From: Saccopteryx bilineata | Lineage: Eukaryota; Chordata; Mammalia; Chiroptera; Emballonuridae | DNA length: 64,000 nt | Direction: 5' to 3' | NCBI RefSeq assembly: GCF_036850765.1 | Contig: NC_089494.1 | Coordinates: 1,426,001 to 1,490,000, forward strand | Shown here: positions 43,372-54,438 of the stretch, piece after piece | Layout: each line of letters begins with the position of its first letter | Position numbering within the stretch: the stretch's first letter is position 1 | Program-made: the position numbers and the translations under genes | The notes under the pieces: model-generated | The model's input: only the letters and a program-made list of their open reading frames with translations | Databases searched by the model: none | What the model was told of the DNA's origin: nothing

Positions 43372-44933
43372 CATCCTGTCTTTATCTTCTATTTGGGGGC
43401 ATAAATCTCAATCCCCTCCCCTGTGCTCAGGACTGCTCCGGGCTCATTAGGGCCCTGGCTCGGGGGGAAGGGGGCAGTTTCTGTTCCAGATTCTTCGGTA
43501 GGTCCTGCCTTCCCAGCCCCCTCCTGCCTGAGGCTGCTTCCTGTTGGACAGTGGTGTGGACACACCAGGGCCCCCTGCGTCCACCTGCCCCCTCACCCAG
43601 ACCAGCTGAGTCCTGAAGCTGAGCCCACTGCCCGAGAGGCTCCGGGCAGGCCTACAGCCCACGACTTCGGTCCCCACGTGCTGGCAGGAGCAGGAGGAGC
43701 AGGAACGGGAGGAAGAAGAGGAGGGAGAGGCGGAGGATGGACGACAGAAGGACACGCCGCTGGCCTTCCACCCTTCAGCCCTCCTGCCCCCCCACGCCGC
43801 CTCGGCCTCCCCTGTCCGGAGTGGGTGCTGGCCACACGAGGCCGCAGGCCCAGGATGTGGGGTGGGACAGGACGGCCCGCACTTGGCCTTGGCCTCGGGC
43901 AGGGAGGCAGAAAGCGGTGGGTCTGTCTGCTCGGACATTACCCGGCTGAGTCCAGGCCCTGCCCTGCCAGGCAGCCCCAGGTCGCCACGTCCGCCCGAGA
44001 CGCCGACTTCGGTCCCCATGTCTCCCCATCTAGGTCGGAGCTTGGGCTCCAGGTGAGGGCCACCCCTGACCAGTCCTGTGGCCCAGGCCCCACACCGGGG
44101 TTAACGGTCGTGTGAGTGAGCTAATCATACTGCTTGTAAAGCACTTCACGTGGAAGCGGCCCAGCCTTCCCGCTCCGCCCACGGTCATCACGCCTGTTTC
44201 CTGGGTCCTCCGTTAGAAACAGGCGTGTACAAGCGTGGGCACACGTGTTCTTCCTCTGGAACACCACGGGCGGCTGTGTGTGTCCTGTGCCCTCCCAGGC
44301 AGGGCCTGAAGGTAAAGAGGGCGGGGAGGCGGTGACACAGCCTTGTCAGCCACGCCTCACGTCGGCCTCCGACTCCGTGGCCCGTGGCCCCACAGTTCCC
44401 CGTCTGAACTCCGCCTGCATGAGCTCCCTCTCTCCACGAGGCCCGGCCAAGTGGCCGAGTCAGACCCCACTGTCCCATCATCCATTCCTCTTAGAGTCAC
44501 GGTGACATCCTCATGCGTGCTGGGCAGCCAGGACCATCGGCTGATTCACAGCTCCTGGTGGCCTGGGAGGCATCACAACGTCCCCTCTTTCTGGTTTGAT
44601 TGTTGATTCAGAGATTGGAACCCCGTCTGCCCCCCTCAGTGGAGACCGAGAGCTGAACCCCGAGTTCCCACTCTCGACATGTAAGTCACCCAGAAATCAA
44701 AGGACCGTTCACTTTAGCACGGGGACAGGGATGGAGCAAAGGTGCGGTGAGTGAGGTGCCAGGTGGGGTTGTCGCCCGGACCGGAAGTGTCACGGGGGTG
44801 ACACCCCCACTGAGTTTTGGGGGAGGAGCAAAGTGAGCCAGGTGAGCTGCAGGGAGAGGGGCTTCCGGGCGGAGGAGCAGCCCGTGTGAGGACAGCGTGC
44901 GCGGAGTGCGGGTGTGGAGGTGGCGAGGGTGAG

Positions 44934-44971
44934 GTGGACGTGGATGTGGACATGGACGTGGGCGTGGACGA
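44934..44971. repeat. GTGGAC hexamer repeat, about six degenerate copies
   Basis: GTGGAC, GTGGAT, GTGGAC, ATGGAC, GTGGGC, GTGGAC in succession. Confidence 0.85.
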
Positions 44972-45524
44972 GAGGGGAGGCCTCTGCTTGCACCCCGGCA
45001 CCAGGGACACCGTCCACCGGCTGTGGGTGGGGTTTTTTTTTCTTGGAAAACAAGCGTCAGAATGCCAATGGCAGACAGTGGACAGGCTCGGAGGTGGCCG
45101 TGGTGACCTCTCCAGGCACGGTGGTGCCATGAGTTGGACCATGTCTGTCGCTTGTCTAGCGTGAACTCGGGGAAGGTCCTTGTCACACGTCTGAGAGCGG
45201 GTTTAAACAGAGGCGTGACACTCGGCCGGGGTCCCTGTCTGGGACTTGGTCCACAGCTGTCACCTTTTGTCGCTTTCCTCGGGGTAGGGGGGCGGTCAAC
45301 GGCCATGGGCACACCTGTGCCCGTCACGTACCTGAGACGGCTCTCGCAGTGGGGGGAGGGGCTGACAACCCGCTGTGACCCGCTGCACGAGAAAGCCTGA
45401 GCCACCCGCGTGCCCGTGTCCACGGGGACAAGGGTCCAGTCTCCGTGTGCACGGGGACACGTGTGCCTGCGCGCGCTGGGGACTTTGTGCCACGTTGTGT
45501 CCTCGTGCTGCCTTTTAAGTTAGG

Positions 45525-45553
45525 ATTATTATTATTATCATCATCATCATTAT
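45525..45553. repeat. ATT/ATC trinucleotide microsatellite
   Basis: Five ATT units followed by five ATC-type units, ending in ATTATAACC. Confidence 0.88.
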
Positions 45554-45647
45554 AACCAAAAGAGGGACACAATACAGCTCTGGAATGGTATTAGCTAAGC
45601 CTGTCCCGTAATAAATCTGTGCCGATAGCTTGTTTTTGTGCTGTTTG

Positions 45648-45661
45648 GTTGTCATGGTGAC
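45648..45661. promoter_or_regulatory. Candidate RFX X-box
   Basis: GTTGTCATGGTGAC closely fits the RFX family imperfect palindrome (GTTGCCATGGCAAC type), with both half-sites present. It lies in an unusually non-repetitive, balanced-composition stretch (45580-45840) surrounded by GC-rich repeats. Binding is inferred from motif alone. Confidence 0.4.
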
Positions 45662-46194
45662 GGGCCCCGGCCTGAACTAATAAGTTTGTTTTTGAGGATT
45701 TTAACACCGGTTTGCCAAATGTTCTCTTTCTGCTATGAGGGCTTAAGCCTCGGGCAGGCTCATTCCCGGGGATTAACTTGGGCTTCAGAACCCTTCAAGC
45801 TCTTAAAACGGCCAGAGCCTCTTCAATAGACAGGACTTGAAAAGTCTCAGAAGAGGTGCCATTTGTAAGCAGACATCAGATAATGGCACTCCAGAGACCC
45901 CAGGCTGGCAGAGGAACAGCCAGCCGGACGGTAATCTCGGCTTTCTGGAAGGCACGGCGGTCCGCTCAGGCGGGTCTTCCCGCTGTCGGGGAAACAGGGC
46001 TGCAGCCTCCCCACCGTGTGGCCGGCACTGCCTGCCTGGGCCCTCGGGCTCTGCCAGCTGCCCAGGGGCGCCCGGACGCCAGGCCCCTGATGGGACGGTG
46101 GGGCGGGTTGATGGGGTACCCGGCCCATGGCCTGGAGAGAAGGAGGCAGCGGACACTCGGCCAGGAGGCTGGAGCTCTGTGTGGTCTTGAGCCG

Positions 46195-46706
46195 CTGAGA
46201 GGGACGCTGCCCGCCTAGACGGCCTGTGACATGGTCTGAGGACAGAGGACGTGGGACACTGAGAGGGACACTGCCCGCCTGGATGGCCTGTGACATGGTC
46301 TGAGGACAGAGGACGTGGGACACTGAGAGGGACGCTGCCCACCCAGACGGCCTGTGACACGGTCTGAGGACAGAGGACGTGGGACGCTGAGAGGGACGCT
46401 GCCCGCCTAGACGGCCTGTGACATGGTCTGAGGACAGAGGACGTGGGACGCTGAGAGGGACACTGCCCGCCTAGACGGCCTGTGACACGGTCTGAGGACA
46501 GAGGACGTGGGACACTGAGAGGGACGCTGCCCACCCAGATGGCCTGTGACATGGTCTGAGGACAGAGGACGTGGGACGCTGAGAGGGACGCTGCCCGCCT
46601 AGACGGCCTGTGACACGGTCTGAGGACAGAGGATGTGGGACACTGAGAGGGACGCTGCCCACCCAGATGGCCTGTGACATGGTCTGAGGACAGAGGACGT
46701 GGGAGC
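46195..46706. repeat. Minisatellite, eight copies of an exact 64-bp unit
   Basis: CTGAGAGGGACGCTGCCCGC recurs at 46195, 46259, 46323, 46387, 46451, 46515, 46579 and 46643 with no length change. Copies differ at CGCCTAGACGG versus CACCCAGATGG and at ACATGGTCTG versus ACACGGTCTG. In copies 5-8 these differences alternate, giving a 128-bp dimer repeated twice. Confidence 0.97.
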
Positions 46707-48643
46707 CGCCCTCGGGACACCCGGCTTCCTCTGCCCCCTCTCCCTCTGGTTTGCTGACTCCTGCTCACCCCTCGTGTGCGGACAGACGGCGCACCTGCGG
46801 GGACCAGGCTGGGGGGTCCCCGTGAGGAAGGTCTGCCCGCCCTCCCGTCTCTGGTTCTGCCCCGACCACGGAAGAAACAGGACCAGGCCTGCGAACGCAC
46901 AAGAGCCCCCGGGCTGATCTGAGAGCTCATCTCGGGCAGAAGGAGATCTGACTCCGGTGACAGAGAGAGGCACAGGGAGGGAGTGACTGTGCATTATTGG
47001 AACTCTTTGGGTCCGAGCGTCACGGCAAGCGCGTCTCAGTCAGACTCTGCCGCAAGACAGAGCGCAGGCCGCTTCCTGGTTTTTAAGGTCGGAAAAATCA
47101 AGCTCAGAAATGAATTCACGCTTCTCGATGTCCACCCACCCTTCCATCCATCCATTATCCATGTATTCATCTACCCATCCATCCATCCATCTCTCCATCC
47201 CTTATCCATTAATCTGTCCACTTATCCGTCCATCCATCCTTCACCTTGTCTCTCTGGCTTACGGAAACATAGTGTTAATTGCTCCTGGCAGTGAGGTACA
47301 AGAAACATCTTATTTAACGTTTATTTCTGAGGAAAATTAAACACATTTCAAGTGCCTGCGCTCAAAGTCGGCGAGGAGCCCGGGATCGGGCACTTGGCTG
47401 TCACCAGGGCCTCCTGGCCCCGGGGTCGTCCCAGAGTCCCACTCCGCCCCATCCAGCTCTGCTTCTCTTCTGAAGGGAATCGCAGGCCGGCCTCTCCGAG
47501 TGCCCGGTGTGTCCTGGGACTGTGGTCAGGGCCCCTGAGGCCACAGCGCTTGCCTCTGGCCACTACGGGCATGTTGTCCACCTCCACTGCTCTTGAACCC
47601 GGCCCTGTGTGGGAGAGAGACCCCGCCCCAGCCCGCGGCTCCGCCTGCTCCGGCCGCCGGCCCAGCTGAGCTGACAGCGAGCGTCCTGGCTGTTCCGGGT
47701 CCTCGGACCCACCCTGCCGGCCGTCCCCCTGCAGGCTCACGAGAGACCGAGCATGGATTTCCCCGCTGAGCCCGGGAGACCCGAGAATCGTGAGAAATAA
47801 TGAATGATGCATAGTTGTTTAAGCCAAAAAGTGCCATGTTTTTGGTGACATAGCAACAGATCGCTGGACCAGGGGCCGGGTGTGCGGCGGCCACCCCCTG
47901 AGTGGACCTTGCAGAGGCATCGCAGATGGCCGGTGCTGTCCTTGTGGAGGGAGGGAGGGGCCGGAACACATGGCTGCCCCTCCGGCTGAGTGAGCCACCG
48001 AGACTGTCCAGACTGGAGGGAGGGGCTCCCCCCCACCCCCGAAACCCTACGCTGATCCGAGACCTGGAAATGTGGACCCAGCGCTGCTGGACACAGGCCC
48101 CGAACTCGAGGACATCCGGTGGGTCTTGGTGGGGAGAGGAGATTAGATTGGGGGGGAGGGAGATGCCTTATAACGAGGACAAACAGAAGGTCGCCAGATG
48201 CGTGGTGAGGTTCCGGCCGTTACAGTGTGTGGGTGTGGGACAGCACGGCCCTCAGAGTGTGCCCAGCGTCCATCGATCCCCGGATGCCCGGGTCTGCGCG
48301 GGGCTGCGGGGCTGGCCGGCGGCAGGAAGTGAAGCAGCAGAGCAGCCCCTGGGCGCCGGGCACCCCGATCGTCCGTGTCCAGGTTTGTTTATTGTTCTGA
48401 TGACCAAGTAAGATGATGCACATGACACATGTCGAAGATTCCCACCTAAAAATGGAAAAAGGAGGAAACCCATCAGCCTCAAATAATAAAAAAAATTTGG
48501 AAAAGAGCCTTTCCTGATTGATCAATGTCACCCCATTAAAATTAATTAATAAAAAAATAATAACCTGGAATGAAAAAAAGAGCCTTGTCGGAGGAGCAGC
48601 TCTGACAGGACTTAACCTGTGAGGACGGTCCCCTCACGGAGCC
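46707..48643. other. Intergenic stretch without a supported gene
   Basis: Contains the CCAT-type microsatellite at 47131-47240 and an AT-rich patch at 48480-48580 (ATTAATTAATAAAAAAATAATAA in three pieces) that may be the tail of a decayed retroelement. Otherwise nothing recognised. Confidence 0.5.
47131..47240. repeat. CCAT/ATCC tetranucleotide repeat
   Basis: Imperfect CCATCCATCC runs with TTATCC and TCTACC interruptions. Confidence 0.9.
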
Positions 48644-48644
48644 C

Positions 48645-48682
<38 letters not shown>

Positions 48683-48902
48683 GTGTGTGTGTATATGTAT
48701 GTGTGTGTGTGTATGTGTGCGTGTGTGTCTGTGTGTGTGTGTGTCTGTGTGTGTGTGTGTGTCTGTGTGTGTCTGTGTGTGTCTGTATGTGTGTGTGTCT
48801 GTGTGCGTGTGTGTGTGTGTGTGTGTGTATGTGTGCGTGTATGTGTGCGTGTGTGTGTGTCTGTGTGTGTGTGTGTGTGTGCACGCATGCGTACATGCGT
48901 GT
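48644..48902. repeat. Long TG microsatellite with TCTG, TATG and CGTG interruptions
   Basis: About 260 bases of GTGTGT broken by GTCTGT, GTATGT and GTGCGT at semi-regular spacing. It yields cysteine/valine or histidine/threonine artefact frames on both strands. Confidence 0.96.
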
Positions 48903-49093
48903 GGTGCCAGGCCTGGTGTCACACAACACACTCCAACCAGAAGGTGGTTTTCCAAACCAAGGGAGAGAAGCTGGCTTTTATCTCTCAAGACAATCGCTTG
49001 GAACAAATGGCTTCTTGGTACACGGAGAAGGAAGTTTGAATCCTCTGCCTTCAAAGCTACACTCACCCTTATCTATCAAAGAATTAAACAGTG

Positions 49094-49455
49094 TTCTGCC
49101 CTGGCTGGTTGGCCCCGTGGTAGAGCGTCAGCCTGGCATGTGGATGTCCCGGGTTGGATTCCCGGTCAGGGCACACAGGAGAAGTGACCCTCTGCTTCTC
49201 TACCCCACCCCCCATCTCTCTCTCTCTCTTTTCTTCTCCCATAGCCATGGTTTGATTGGTTTGAGCAACTTGGCCCCGGGTGCTGAGGATGGCTCCATGA
49301 ACTCACCTCAGGTGCTAAACTGGCTTGGTTGTCAGGCAACAGAGCTGCAGATGGGCAGAGCATCGCCTGGTAGGGGGCCTGTCAGGTGGATCCCGGTCGG
49401 GGCGCATGCGGGAGTCTGTCTCTGCCTCCCCTCCTCTCACTGAGTTAAAAAAATA
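49094..49455 (+). mobile_element. Bat tRNA-derived SINE of an older subfamily, with 16-bp target duplication
   Basis: The head CTGCCCTGGCTGGTTGGCCC and B box GGGTTGGATTCCCGGTC are followed by the subfamily-specific TTGGTTTGAGCAACTTGGCC and GGTTGTCAGGCAACAGAGCT. The tail comes from CTCACTGAGTTAAAAAAAT. AAAGAATTAAACAGTG flanks both ends (49078-49093 and 49456-49471). The copies at 17585 and 52411 share this subfamily's features. Confidence 0.95.
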
Positions 49456-49471
49456 AAAGAATTAAACAGTG

Positions 49472-52211
49472 AAGACCAGAAGACAGGTGCTTCAGAACAG
49501 AACAGTGCTGGAAAGGCCCTTTTCCACGTGTCCCCAGCTCTAGAAATCTGCAGAGAAAACACGGACCCCCACGCCTGCGTGAGGATGAGAGACAGCATCT
49601 GGGAAACGCCCCGGACCAGCTGCACGGAGAAGAGGAAGAGGAGGAGGTCGGGGGGGACTGCGGCAGCGAGGAGACTCAGAGGCGTTGGAGAGAGCCTCCC
49701 GCGTGGACGCAGTGTCCTCCTCCGTGGGACCCGTCGGAAAACGGTGTGGAGACAGCGCTCCATGGAGGACACCCTGCTGTGTGAGCCACTGTCTGGAAAA
49801 GGAGACCATTAGAACAGGAACGTCCACACATGCCCTTACGAGGCTGTTGACGAAACGGAAGCAAAGAGGGGCAAACATACCAGCAAGCACTCTGAACGGC
49901 GGCCCCGGGCACCGGCCGTGAGACCTCTGAGGGACACGCTGTGATGGGCCTGGCCCTGCGTCCAGGCTGAACTCCTAACACACCGTTAACAACAACAACA
50001 ACAAAAGCAGCGACTTCAGAACAGCCTGCCTACCGTGACCCCGTTCACGGACAAGAATCGGTTTCCTCTCCCCGTGGTGTGCTTGGGAGAGAGGGGTTCT
50101 CCTCGTGTCCTTTCCCAGTCCCCACGCCCCCGCCCACCAACCACGTGTGTCCCCTCCCCAGCGCGCTTGTCCCCTGTGGGGGGTGCTTTCTTCTCCTCGA
50201 GGGTCTGGTTCAGGAGTCCTGTCCAGCTGCCGAGCCGGGAGGAGTCCGTCCGGCTGTCTCTTCATTTTCTGGCTTGTCTGATATTTTTCGCTGGGGCGTG
50301 CACCATTTCTGCAGAAACGAGGAATAAATTTCAGAGATAAGCCCTGAGCTGGCTGTGGATGCCAGGCATTCCTTCTCTTGTCTGTGTTTTGAGGAGGTCC
50401 AGACACGCATCAGACCACGGGGGGCAGGGTGGGGCGGGGGGACTTGAAAGCCGGGCCTGGCCGTTGGGAGCCGCCCGTCCTGGGGTCCCAGGACTCGCGT
50501 TCCATCAGCTCCTGTGTTCTGGTTTTCACGGCTGTGAGCGTCCTTATCGCCACGATCACCCGGGATCCTTGGCGGTGCCGGCAGGGCAGCCACGAGCCGC
50601 GAGGCCTTGCTCAGAGACCGGCGGGGCCCCTGGGAGGTGCGGATGCTGGGCGGGGGGCTGCCCTGGAGGGACCCGCCTCAGGAACAGCCCGGCCCCTGGT
50701 GGCATCTTCCCAAGCTTCTTCCATCCCTCCGTGACACTGGGACATTTGCCGTGGCTTCGTCTGGCTTTTCCTGCTCACCCTCTCCCTGCTGGTCCTACAG
50801 GAGCAAGGATGGCCGATGTGCAGCGGACACAGCGCGGCCACAGCTGCCCCCACGCAGCGGCGGTGGCTCACGAGGGCTGGCTGGGGGGACAGCTGAGGGC
50901 TGAAAGGGGAGTCTCCGCATCCCCCTGCCTTCAGGAGCACGGCCGGGCCCGGGGCCCCGGCCTGTCACTGCCGAGCTCTGTGGGGTCACATTGACACGGG
51001 GATATGGAGTCTTCGGAGGCTGAGCGTCAGCGGGTCAGGGGGCTCGGCCTCTGGGAAGCTGTGTGTGTCTGCCTGTCACACCTCGATGGCACTTGACACC
51101 TGCCTTGTTCACTTTCCGCCTCCCCCTGAGGGCAGAGGTCTGAGTGTCTCTCGAGTACCCCTGACACGTGGTTCGGAACCAAGGTCTCCCTGACACGAGA
51201 AAGACACCGAAGCCCAGGCCTGTCTCTGTGACTCCCAGACGGCGCCCAGAGAGTCACGGGTTCAGAGAAAACTTCTCAAGGTGGGGCCTGCCGTGAGTTC
51301 TCGGAGTGACGTCGTCACTCGGAGGGGCCAGCACAGCTCCCCTCACTCCACGGGGTGTGACGCGAACCCCACAGCTGAGGTGAAAGGCCCCTGCTTGGCC
51401 GGCAGGCCCTCTCTGGGTGGAACCCGTGGGCTTGGAGACCAGCAGGAAAATCTGCTTTCTATTAGCAAGGTTGCGGGTTCCTCATTACACGAAGGATCGG
51501 AGAGACAGGAAGATCAAGGACCTTCCAGGCTTGGGGGATCCTGTGTCCTGGGAGATGGGGTTCATGAAACCCATCAAAACTTACATCTCCCTGCAGATGA
51601 GCGTCTCCGCCAAGCCTGAATGAGAAAGGCCGCAGGACGCAGGACAGAGGACGCAGGACGCCGGACGCGCGCCTCCGCCTGGTTGGAGACTCGGGGCCCT
51701 CACCCTGCGCACTTGACCCACACACAGCACGGGCTGGAGCTGCACAGATACTGGAGACCGGCGGTTCTTCAGCGACCCCCTGTGCCGTCCGCTCCGGGGG
51801 CGTGGGGAGCCCGCAGATACGGAGCGCGGACGGTGTGCATTGCTCTCCACCAGGTGTTACAGGGGACGGAGCATCCCTGGATTCGGGGGTGGCAGGAGGA
51901 GGGGGGGAGGGGGGCACAGTGCGTGTCTCTTCAGGATTGAGGGCAGCGGGCCACAGGGAACCCGCCTGGCTGTCCTGGCAGGCCGCGGGAGAGGCCAACA
52001 GGAGGAGGGCTGGGGAGCCCACAGGACCACAGGACCCTCGGTGACGACGGGGCACATGTGTCCCAGCCTGGATAACGCTTTTACTCTGCCGTGTACGCAC
52101 ATTCATAGGAGAGGCCCCTTTAAGACAAAAGAAACATAAACAGCTGCTTACCTCTGCTTACATTACCGCTGACCACGTGACAAGGTAAAGGCTACACAAC
52201 ACGACATGAAG
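49472..52211. other. Intergenic stretch without a supported gene
   Basis: GC-rich unique sequence with an (AAC)n run near 49986-50003 and a GCAGGACGC short repeat at 51630-51662. No exon, transposon or RNA gene supported. Confidence 0.5.
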
Positions 52212-52392
52212 TTGACCCTTGAACAGGAGTTGGGGGTGCTGACCCCCTCCCACCCACACACACACAGTAGAACATCCATGCAGAGCTTCTGACTTCCCCT
52301 AATTTAAGTTGTCTTTTGGTATCTGGTGGGCTTGGTTCCAGGACCACAACCATCTCATCCTGCGGATACCAAATATTCTAAATTTCTTTTCT
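52212..52392. mobile_element. Decayed Tigger/MER2-like DNA transposon fragment
   Basis: GTTGACCCTTGAACAGGAGT and GGTGCTGACCCCC resemble one end of pogo/Tigger-type elements. GGTATCTGGTGGGCTTGGTT, CCAGGACC and GCGGATACCAAATATTC resemble the internal GGTTCCAGGACC region of Tigger/MER2 relatives. Short, diverged and non-coding; the exact family is uncertain. Confidence 0.55.
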
Positions 52393-52410
52393 GAGATTTA
52401 AATACTCTAG

Positions 52411-52768
52411 ACCCAGGCCAGTTGGCTCAGTGGTAGAGTGTCAACCCAGTGTACGGATGTCCCAAGTTTGATCCCTGGTCAGGGCACACAGGAGAAGTGC
52501 CCATCTGGTTCTCCACCCCTGTCCCCCTTCTCCTCCCACAGCCATGGCTCCGTTGGAGTAAGTTGGCCCTGAGCGATGAGGATGGCTCCATGGCCTCTGC
52601 CTCAGGCGCCAAGAAGAGCTTGGTTGCTGAGCAACGGAGCAATAGCCGCAGATGGGCAGAGCATTGCCCCCTAATGGGCTTGTCAGGTGGATCCCAGTCC
52701 GGGTACATGCAGGAGTCTGTCTCTGCCTCCCTTCCTCTCACTGAATTAAAAAAAAAAGAAAAAGAAAA
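52411..52768 (+). mobile_element. Bat tRNA-derived SINE, older subfamily
   Basis: The degenerate head ACCCAGGCCAGTTGGCTCAG and B box AGTTTGATCCCTGGTC precede a body with CGTTGGAGTAAGTTGGCCCT and TTGGTTGCTGAGCAACGGAG. A CTCACTGAATTAAAAAAA tail follows with AAAAAG repeats. AGATTTAA on both sides (52394-52401 and 52769-52776) may be a short target duplication. Confidence 0.9.
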
Positions 52769-52776
52769 AGATTTAA

Positions 52777-53840
52777 TGCCCTGACCTGAGCTGCTTTAGG
52801 GGAGAAGGCAGGGCAGGAGGCCAGCTCATTGTATCAATGGGGAAATGGAGCCGTCCTGTGGCTGAGACCGTTCCTGCTGACCCCCCACCAACCTTTCTGT
52901 CTCAACAGGTGGGGGTGGGCAGGTTAGCGGAGGGTCCTTCCACACAGGGACGGGGACAGCAGGAACTCTCACCCGAGACACCCACACTGCGTGCTGTCCC
53001 CTCCTTGGCACAGGAGTTGTTTTTTGCCAACTTCCAGGCTACGGTCAAGGTCCCTGGTGGTTGGGGGTTTGGCGGTCAGCTGGGGCCTCAGTGGAAACCC
53101 TTCTCTCTCTAAGAAAAGATGAGAATCTCTGCCGTCTCTTCCTGGATTCCTGAGGAATGGGGACCCGTCTGGGGGGACACTCGTTTCTTGACGGGGGAAG
53201 AGATCAATGCAATGAGGACTTGGATGACCCGAGACCACAGGAGCAAACATCGGCCCCCACCCCAAGGGGAGTTCCTGCAGAACCCCCACCCCCACCCCCC
53301 AGGCTTACTCGAGGAATTCAGCACGTGGAGGGAGGAGGCAGAACACAAGAGGCTGTGAGACACACGTCTTAGAAATGCTTGTTTATTCCTGACGTGGTTT
53401 TTAACTTTCCGCCGTGCACGGAAACGCACGGAAGACCATCACGCACCCTCCTGTTCCAAACCCCGGGCTTCCAGCGCCGGCCCAGGGCCGGGATGCTTTC
53501 TCTCTTTGATCTGAACCCCCTCCCACTCGCTCCCCCCCTTCCTTCTTCCACATCATTTTGAAGCAAATCCAAGACCTCAAAAGACACCTTCTCCAAATGT
53601 CTCCACATCTATCTGTGAAAGACCAGGGCTTCGTAGAGGCGTGGTCGTTCGTGGTTCTCTGGTCGCGGTAAAAACATTCCTTCATGTCATCCGTCCAGTC
53701 AGCGTCCAAACTTCCAGTTGCCTCCTGGATGTCAGTTTAGTTCTTTTAATGTTTTTGTGTTCGGATCAGAATCTCAGCAAGGTTCACATGGCGATCGGTC
53801 GGTACCCTCGGTCTCAGGCTGTGGGTTTCCCTTCCATGTA
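52777..53840. other. Intergenic stretch without a supported gene
   Basis: Unique-looking, medium GC. No exon or repeat recognised beyond a short CCCCACC run near 53285-53300. Confidence 0.5.
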
Positions 53841-54436
53841 CAGTGTGTCTGTAAAGTCACGGTGCACTTCTGACCCGTCACAGGAAAGCAACAGAAGACG
53901 ATAGAAATGTGAAATCTGCACCAAATAAAAGGAAACCTCTCCCAGTTCCATACCTATTCAGTGCAGTTCGATGTGGGCTCATGCACAGGTTTTTTAGGGC
54001 TCCTTAGGTAGCTATCCCGTATAGCCTCTACAGACTCGTCACTGACTGATGGCTACCAGAACGGGGTTTCTCCACCCAACTGCCGGTTTCCTTCAACTGC
54101 TTATCCCACCGAGTCATGTTATTCCTACGTGGTGGCGCTTCGCTATAAATGCGCCGATATTCATGTTGCACTTTGGTCACGGATTCGAATTTAGCGAGCC
54201 ACAGAACACACTGAACTTTCCTCTGTACCGTCCACATCTCGACTGGCACGGCCGTGGGCTGCTCCACTGTATACATGGTGTTACGTCATCATCTGCGCAT
54301 GCTCACATGCTGCCACACCATCCTACAGAAACTGGGAGGGTTTTCCTTTTATTTGGTGCAGATTTCACATTTCTATCGTCTTTTGTTGCTTTCCTGTGAC
54401 TGGTCAGAAGTGCCCCATGACTTTACGGACACCCTG
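53841..54436 (-). mobile_element. Tc1/mariner-superfamily element, short internally deleted copy with long TIRs
   Basis: The 596-bp element begins CAGTGTGTCTGTAAAGTCAC and ends with the complement of CAGGGTGTCCGTAAAGTCAT. It is flanked by TA on both sides (53839-53840 and 54437-54438), the superfamily's target duplication. The terminal inverted repeats extend about 105 bp with roughly eight mismatches, including the shared GAAATGTGAAATCTGCACCA. Between them lies a remnant of a transposase N-terminal region on the minus strand. The size suggests a deletion derivative mobilised in trans. Confidence 0.9.
54028..54276 (-). pseudogene. Transposase N-terminal fragment (helix-turn-helix part) of the mariner-type element
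   Basis: An 83-codon frame in the element's interior, starting with methionine at 54276. It has a helix-turn-helix-like pattern around RNNMTRWDKQLKETGSW and then KPRSG, typical of insect-type mariner transposase N-termini. The catalytic DDE/D core is missing, so it cannot encode an active transposase. The stop lies within the element, before the left inverted repeat. Confidence 0.75.
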
Positions 54437-54438
54437 TA

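Larger units (their letters stand above)
43384..46194. other. Intergenic stretch without a supported gene
   Basis: Contains a GGAGCAGGA purine repeat (43685-43735), a GTGGAC hexamer repeat (44934-44971), an ATT/ATC microsatellite (45525-45553) and a low-repeat island at 45580-45840 with an RFX-like X-box. No exon is supported; the 190-245 codon frames have GC-rich noncoding composition. Confidence 0.5.

Noticed and set aside
48542..49443. Cysteine/valine and histidine/threonine proteins of 130-274 codons
   Set aside because: TG/CA microsatellite translation continuing into a SINE.
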